From Isoetes taiwanensis (taxonomy: Eukaryota; Streptophyta; Lycopodiopsida; Isoetales; Isoetaceae): a DNA stretch of 64,000 bases. The translations under genes were made by a program, and so were the position numbers. The notes under the pieces were generated by a model. That model saw only the letters and a program-made list of their open reading frames with translations, was not told where the DNA came from and did not search any database. The stretch is from the NCBI GenBank assembly GCA_021234155.1, contig JAJEKV010000003.1:17654386-17718385 (forward strand). The letters run 5' to 3'. Of this stretch, positions 57,265 through 64,000 are shown one piece after another (position 1 is the stretch's first letter; each line of letters opens with the position of its first letter).

Positions 57265-60200
57265 GCAAGGGGACAAACCAACTCAAAGCTAACACAAAAA
57301 ATAGAGAGTCGACTAGTCCATCATGCTCTGTGGGATACCTGTGAGGGTGGAGCCGAATAACTAGTCGAATCTGATTCAAAAAACCTCAGAGCTTGGATCT
57401 AGTGCCATCAGATTTCTGGCAAAATAATCTTAGGCTCTAATGGCCTTCTCTCGGAGCTAGAGGTTAACTCATGAGATGCTACTCATTCTCGGAGCTCCTT
57501 ATTATCTAGCTGCAATTGCTGATATACTTGAACAAGCTGATGTACTTGTTGTAACAAGGACAAAATCTCCTCCAAAGAGGCAAAAAACACTGAATATAGA
57601 AAAAAAAATGCTTAGGATTAGAGCAAGCAAAAAACCGGTAAGGAATTCCGGTTCAAACTATCATGAATCTACGTGAAAACAAGGGGAGAAAGGTACATAG
57701 AGAATATGAACATTGAAAATACTTTATAGATCAGAGCAGAATACAAGGGCTTGAGCTAGAAGGCTCAAGACTGGCGTCGAGCCAGAATGGTTTGTCAAAG
57801 AATGAGGCTCTTGTATATATCTAGTTCAATGGTTCTGACCGCGCCACTATGAGGAAAATGCAAGGGAATATCTTCAACACGCATTGATAGTTCACTTGGC
57901 AAAGGTGCGTGACTCGCAACTATAAATGCAAGTGTGAGCAACTAGAAGGTCGTCATGTGATGGTCTCCAACATAAGAGAACTTCCTTTTGAAATGAGCCC
58001 AGTTTGTCCCATATTTGTACATTCGAATATAATATTTGTATGGTCGTCGCAAGTGATGATCTCCGACATGGTAGAACACTTGGATGACAGTACTAAAGGT
58101 GTCCCCCTGGTGATGCCGTAGAATCTTGAATTCCTAAGGTGAGATTCTACCATAGCCTAATTATTACAGGAAAATCTGCCCAATGAATGCAAGGGAAGTT
58201 GGTAGAGACCTAGCAACATGCCTCAGTTAAGGGCGCTTTGGCTGTAATAGAAATGCGCTGAGTGATTTCCTATTCTGCCAAAGACGCTATACTATTGGGT
58301 GTGGCTAGAGCTCCTATTAGTGATGTTCCCAAACGTGGTTGAACTTCTATCTGAAATGAACTCATTTAAAGCGCATTCTTGCTGGACGAATAAAAGTAGG
58401 ATGAGTGACTTCCAATTCTTTTAAAAATGCTATGGATGTGGTAGGATAAGCTAGCTAATCTAAGGTTAGATACTCTAAAAAATCAATATCTACTAGCCAA
58501 ATAAGCTTCAAGGCCTCTAGATTAAGAGCATACTACTCATAACGCAGCTACTATTTTAGGCCGAGAATTACTATTCTAGAAGAGCGATCTTTCTAATTCA
58601 TACATGAGGAATCAAGCACAATATATTGCATGCATCCAAATACAAGTGAGAAACATAGTATATACCTTAAGACTATACAACAAGACCATAGGAACAACGC
58701 AAGACCTGACTTTTAGGACATAGAACAAGAACCATCCATTCTTAAGCTAAAGCTTAAGCCATGAAATTTCACAAAGGTGAAGGGAGACACAAACCTAGTA
58801 AGTGTGAAAAAAATTCAAAGGCAATCAAACTATCAGCTGGAAATGGTCCTCTGCAAGGTGGAGCTCAAGAAGCAAGCTATCCTCGTCAAGAATGAATTTT
58901 GTCAATGGAAACACAAGCTATCTAAATCGACAACATTCTTAGCAAGGGAAGCTTGAAAGAAGGAAAGTCCTTAAAGTCCACTTCTTTCTCGTAGGCCGCT
59001 TAAGAAGTGGACTTTGAAAAGAAAACCCCTTCTTAAAATTCATATGTAGTGGTAGGATAAGCTAATTGGTCTAAAGTCCAAGCTAGTTTAGTAAATTAGT
59101 ATATATTTAGCAGGCTTGCCTAACCCCCCTACAACAATTCCTACAATTCTAACTTGTCCACATGCTCTGCCATGTTAGTTAAACTTAACTGTATCCATTG
59201 GATCTTGAAAATTTATGATGCACGGTTAAGAAAATTGGAAAAGCCCTGGAAAATAGGCTCTCGCGATGTTAGAAATTATCTAGGGCCGTTTCTTTACGAG
59301 CAAGAATAAATTATGTGTTTAGAGGTTTTTCAGGTCGAAGATTATGTGTTGCAAGAAAAGTTTTGCCTTTGGAGCTCCAAATACAACTTCAATATCTCTT
59401 TTTTCTAAGCAACAATAGCTAGAAGGATGCATGCACTTTTTTTTTGTATTGTTGTACAAAAGAGGCAGGGTATTTATCTCAGTGCTAGGAGACTAGTCTT
59501 CATCTTTACTGTTTGTACATATCATGTTTATGTTGCATTTACTGCAATGGCTCTTTGTATTGACGAGCAACCTAAGGTTACGTGCCTGCGCCAAAGGAAG
59601 AACATTTTGTAGTTGATCTTCATATTGAAATTTTCCATTATCCTTTCATGTCTTCAAGGTATGCATGCATTTAGAATTTAAACATTTGAAAGTCTATTTG
59701 AAAATGGCAGGAAGGGCGTCTAATAAGACGGCATAGATCTTTTTATTTTGAGAACTTCTTGTAGTTTTTAGTCCCAACCGATCATGAAAAGCCACTACAT
59801 GGATAATGGAAGTTGTCAAGTTCTCATACAGATGAGCACCCAATGGACAATTTGCAATAGCGGAAAAGGGTAGCTGATGCGTTTGTTAAAGGATGTATTA
59901 TCCTATATTCATTCAGAAAGAACAAACAAGTAGGTAGTTTTGAAGTTATATTGGAGCATCTATTGTTTAAATTTGGTTTTAAAATTTGGTTTTCCCGACT
60001 ATCCGAAAACTTTTTGTATTTATTTTCAGCCACTTTGCCTAAGGTTTTGGAATTTTTTACGCTCAAAAATATTTCCGGTATTCTAAAAGCTAATTTTGTT
60101 TTCGTCCATATGAGAGGGGATTTTTGCGTTTCAATCGATTTCCCCCTTTCAAATTCCGGCATGCATTCCCTTTTTCAAATTCCGGCATGCATGCCACGAT

Positions 60201-61100
60201 ATGCATGCAACGATTGCATCAACAACTGGATCTAGGCATGAAGGCGAGGAGTTTAGGGCATCTATTGTGATCGCATCGATGTAAAAGATTAAACTGTTTT
60301 TACTTTCTATTTTGCAGATCTTTACAAGCTGCTCCGATTTTTGAAGCTTAGCCATTAGAAGGAAACTGTTTTTTGGTTTTGTGGACTTAAACCTATTCAT
60401 GTATTATTGATGTATTTCTGATGAGCATCTGCTCCTCAGCTCTAAGTTACCCAGGAATAATTACCCGGGTTGGGCCATGATTATTTGGCAGGAGTTGTGG
60501 TTCCTTACTTCCAAGTTTCTAGCAGAGATGAAATATTGATGATTATAGATGTGGTTGAAGTTGAGCCAGGTAATTTCTAACCGGATGCTTAGGTGTAGAA
60601 GATTAGGCTGCATAAATAACAGACAAATTGTTATCTCTGTTCTTTGCTCTAAACAGGAATAGCAAGCATAAGGAATTGCTTTTTAAATGATGCGAGGCTG
60701 AGCATTTTTGCAAGGATGTATTTCTTCAGATGTATGGTGTTCCTTGATTTTTATGCTCATCTCTAACTTTAACATCTCTGTTATCCACACAGTTTAGAGA
60801 ACCAAAACATCACACTCATGAATTTATTGGTTTTGTCTTTTATAGGAAGGAATCGGGTTTATTGCTTCAAGAATTGGTATTTCATTCTTTATTATTGGGC
60901 TTCAAGGCACTAGGAAGTTGACATTTAATTAGATTTGTTCATCTATATCAACATGTTTTCATGGCTATCATCCTTGCAACTTCTGTTCTTACCCGTTAAT
61001 AATCATTGATCGAAGAGTCAACACCATAGAATTGCAGTACATAGAGGTTCATTCTAAACCATGTTTGGAATTGCAACGAGCTGAAGTCCACCTCTTTACT
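57265..61100. other. Gene-poor stretch
   Basis: No supportable gene. Short ORFs here lack motifs. A 26-bp-unit tandem duplication (TTTCAAATTCCGGCATGCAT) lies at about 60145-60195. The first 150 bases (57265-57410) may be the residue of the copia element upstream of the repeated unit. Confidence 0.4.
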
Positions 61101-61213
61101 TGCCTATATGCATCCACTTATGGCCATGTTTTCCATTCTCAAGTTTTGCCTTTTGCGATTGTTGCATTATGAGCAAATTCATGCACGTTATAAGCTCAGA
61201 GTAGGGATCCTTA

Positions 61214-61627
61214 TTGTTAAATGTGCAGAAGAACACTTTATATGCAGACTGTTTGCAAATTTGCAACATGTGTCCTGCTTCTTCAAAAGAAACCTCGACA
61301 GCCATGGGTGTTTTGGAAGGTGAATCTGGCCAGATAGTTCGAAACGAGCTATTTGGCCATAATGCAGAGCTTGATGATCAGAGCAAGACTTTCGTTCTTA
61401 TAATTCCTTCTATTTCTTCCAAAAAGATGGTGAGTATTATTTCTTCAATTGCAGTTGAATTCCCATTTCTATCAAGGTTTGTCAATATCATTTCTTCACA
61501 CATAAAATCAAATGGTCTAACCGATATCATTCTAAAAACCCCACCTGAGAATTATGGTTCAATAGAAAAATTGTTTATCATCTCTTGGTTTTGCCTATCT
61601 ACTTCTGTCTATAACATGGTTGCTTAG
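61214..61627 (+). CDS. Unrecognised ORF of 137 codons
   Basis: Open frame including MGVLEGESGQIVRNELFGHN and DDQSKTFVLIIPSISSKKM, followed by GTGAGT (possible donor). No domain recognised and no promoter evident. It may be an exon fragment or chance. Confidence 0.2.
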   Translation: MLNVQKNTLYADCLQICNMCPASSKETSTAMGVLEGESGQIVRNELFGHNAELDDQSKTFVLIIPSISSKKMVSIISSIAVEFPFLSRFVNIISSHIKSNGLTDIILKTPPENYGSIEKLFIISWFCLSTSVYNMVA

Positions 61628-61736
61628 ACCCTTGCTTATACATTTTGATGCTTGCCTCTATAAACATTATTGCTTATGGTTTTACGGGTTATAGTAACAC
61701 TGTTTAAGGCAAGGGGTCACCTCTTGCGGGATCCAC

Positions 61737-62725
61737 CTATGATTGAGGATGCTCTGGACATTGAATGCTGCAAATATGTATATCAAATTGTATGTGCCTG
61801 CCAAGCGTTGCAAATATGTATATCAAATTGTATGTGCCTGCCAAGCCCAACAGGCACGTAATTCCGCAGATTAATTGCGCAGTTCCTTTGTATTCCCCCA
61901 ATCCAGAATCCCCAGCAACCATTGCTCCAAATATACAACACATTCCTGAGAAAAATAAACAGCCTGCTAGCATGCTTCTTCTTCCATGCAATTTGGCTGT
62001 CAATACATATCCTGGTAGTTCTGCAGTTTCGTTTAGGAATGCTCCCAAATAGAGGTTGAATCCTATGTTTGAAACATTCAGACTTATGCCATAGTATGTT
62101 ATTGTTACGACAAACCATATGAAGGAGATTAGAAAAGTCCTTTTTCGTGTCTCTGAATACATAAGAGCATCCCAAAGCGTTGATGTAGTTTTTCCTCTAA
62201 TCTTAAACTCACATTATTGGGTAGATTTCTGCCATTGTTTTTTGCAAATTTTCTGAGAGAATTCATGCATTCATCTATTCTTCCCTGTACAAGGAACCAT
62301 GTTGGAGATTCATCTACAAAAGGCAGCATCAAGGCCAGGTATAGAATTCCTGGTATGGAGCATATGACATAGAGTTGCCTCCAAGATGAAGAAATATATG
62401 ACACAGCTGGAAGTATCATGTAGCCAAAGGAAAAGAGATAAAATGTACACATCCCTACAAAGCCTCTCTTGGAGGGGCCTATAGGTTCGGTTGCCAGAAC
62501 AAAAGACGTGAGACCCAGGCTTCCTGTGCTAAATCCAGTGAGTACTCTAAAAGTAAAATACATCCAATAATTTGAAGCCATGGAGGCAAGAGTGTGCAAA
62601 CAACAGAGAGTATAGGCTAGAAAAGAATCTGAGAGACTACCCAGAAGACCAGCACCTGCAAAGCATGGAAGAAAACACTCCCCGATTCTGAGTTCAATCT
62701 GAATGCTTTCAAGTCTGGTAAACAC
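61737..62725 (-). pseudogene. Plant organic cation transporter (MFS), truncated
   Basis: The minus strand encodes the middle of an OCT-type major facilitator: AGAGLLGSLSDSFL (loop 2-3 region), VLTGFSTGSLGLTSFVLATE, SSSWRQLYVICSIPGILYL, PFVDESPTWFLVQGR (the OCT-typical P-ESPRWL site), then after a frameshift at about 62165 SLNVSNIGFNLYLGAFLNET, ELPGYVLTAKLHGRRSML and GTYNLIYIF. The N terminus, the first helices and the last helices beyond GTYNL are missing. A 40-bp tandem duplication (61769-61848) lies at the broken C-terminal end. Active relatives carry carnitine or organic cations across membranes. Confidence 0.75.
61769..61848. repeat. 40-bp tandem duplication at the end of the transporter fragment
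   Basis: Two near-perfect copies of a 40-bp unit containing CAAATATGTATATCAAATTG. It marks the point where homology to the transporter stops. Confidence 0.9.
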
Positions 62726-64000
62726 ATGGATGCAGAGAGGTTAATTCTGCAAGATCGGGTATATGGACTTCTAATTGTTACTAAATTTGTACTTCCAATG
62801 AGAGATTATTCATTGGATTATGTTTGCAAATTTGTTGTATTTTGTATCTGGAGGTGAGACATAAGAAGGGAAGCTTCTCCAATTGAAGCAACAAAATATG
62901 CTCTTTGGTGTAATTTTACAGTAGCGCATCTTTATAGGTATTTATAAAACTTTTGCTATGTGGTATTAGTTTCTCTCTATCCATTTGATTAGTTGTTATA
63001 TGCTTAGAAAATATTGCCAGATTGGAATCGTGAAAGCTAGGTTGGCAGATGGGAATTGGGTTGATGTCCAGATCCCATGCTTTTACGAACTGAGTTTATG
63101 TTTTACGAACTGAGAAGTTCATGTAGTTGTATGTGCAATAGGCTCATTGTTGTACTAGGTCACAACATCCCTTTTTGTCCATATAATGTATAGTAAGAGC
63201 AATGTACAGAGGTAACCACATAGGATAGTAGGATGAACCATAATAGGGCCTCAAATCTTCTTTTCTACTACATTGGGAAGTATTCTTCTTTTTCCACATT
63301 TGTAAATATTTAAAAGTCCAAACTTTGTGATGTTATAATTAAATATGCACTGAGTATTTAGTATGTTAGTCTATCTACTACTTAAAACACATGTTTTATC
63401 TACGGAACTACCAAACGCTTTGTGAGGAATATGCATACTTCATTTATTTCGTTGAACTACTTACAAAAAAAATTGATCCGTTTCATGACGTATACCCTTT
63501 ACATAGGCACATGTATGCAAGGACTCTCCATGAACCATTTCTTTTCAATGGCCCATTGTATCTACCAACCAACTCCCATATTCCATTCTCTATTTAACAA
63601 TCACATTATAAACAACTACAACGTGACACACATCCATGGCCCACTACCTCAAATCCAATAGAAGAGAAGAGACTTGACCATGATAGACATATTGGCCACT
63701 GGGATTACCAACTTAATCTATATATGTTTTCCTATAATAAAACTACATTTAGGCCTACTTCAGTTCTCCCATTTCTCGCTTACCCTTCAATTTAGCAAGG
63801 CGATCTACATACGCTACTTCATGTTTGCCTACAATAGCACTTAACCCTAACAACGAGTCCCTTTCGATAAGGCCATTTTATTTTGTTATTACAAAGGGTT
63901 CTTTAGGTCTTACACAACCTATTTACATCAATATAGCGCACCTAGCATTAAGCTTTTGGCTCCATATATTTAAATTTCTCTACAACTTCATCATTGCCTA
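62726..64000. other. A+T-rich stretch, no gene seen
   Basis: Only short ORFs without motifs. At 63372 TCTATCTACTACTTAAAACA resembles some Helitron 5' ends, but the preceding base is G, not A, and no 3' end follows within the window. Confidence 0.4.

Noticed and set aside
63372-63400. Helitron 5' end TCTATCTACTACTT
   Set aside because: The flanking base is G rather than A and no matching 3' hairpin-CTRR end was found in the window.

Overview
The window looks like repeat-dominated intergenic DNA of a land plant with a large genome. The evidence is a plant-type L1 LINE (DUF4283-like ORF1, APE endonuclease, zf-RVT tail), Ty3/gypsy and Ty1/copia elements, a PLS-type pentatricopeptide repeat (PPR) pseudogene, and a fragment of a plant-type organic cation transporter. 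A DIRS-like tyrosine-recombinase retroelement and the style of the PPR motifs make a fern or another non-flowering plant my best guess, but the sequence does not prove it. I see no intact ordinary host gene.

The layout is nested. (1) A decayed DIRS-like element on the + strand carries gag-like ORFs at 2078-4217, reverse transcriptase/RNase H at 40166-41826 and tyrosine recombinase at 41854-42834. It is split at 4859-4863/39371-39375. (2) The splitting insertion is one minus-strand LTR retrotransposon at 4864-39370 (34.5 kb). It has 1.6-kb LTRs, a 5-bp target duplication GTTCT, an initiator-Met tRNA primer-binding site and a polypurine tract, but no recognisable gag or pol. Its leader carries five copies of a 75-bp stem-loop motif. 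Downstream lies a broken ORF with its own TATA box. (3) Its body is packed with other material: a possible Helitron (about 6679-19104), a full-length but broken LINE (9277-17704) carrying two 4-bp-TSD MITEs, a two-unit 1.4-1.5-kb repeat with heat-shock-element-like arrays (23090-25958), exon-like fragments (26.7-27.1 kb), a PPR pseudogene (28.1-29.6 kb) and a SAP-like gene fragment (32.3 kb).

Right of the DIRS element (44.4-57.3 kb) is a threefold tandem array of one copia integrase fragment. A 10.5-kb gypsy element (45835-56319, TSD CTACC) is inserted in the middle unit. That element has a mutated RT active site, has lost the catalytic core of integrase, and carries about 3 kb of extra coding sequence plus a small antisense ORF with a TATA box between integrase and the 3' LTR.

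From 57.3 kb to the end the sequence is mostly featureless A+T-rich DNA, with a truncated organic cation transporter pseudogene at 61.7-62.7 kb. The most interesting object is the giant LTR element: its LTRs are only about 1.5% different by eye, while much of its cargo looks older. This raises the possibility that it moved as a unit with captured cargo.
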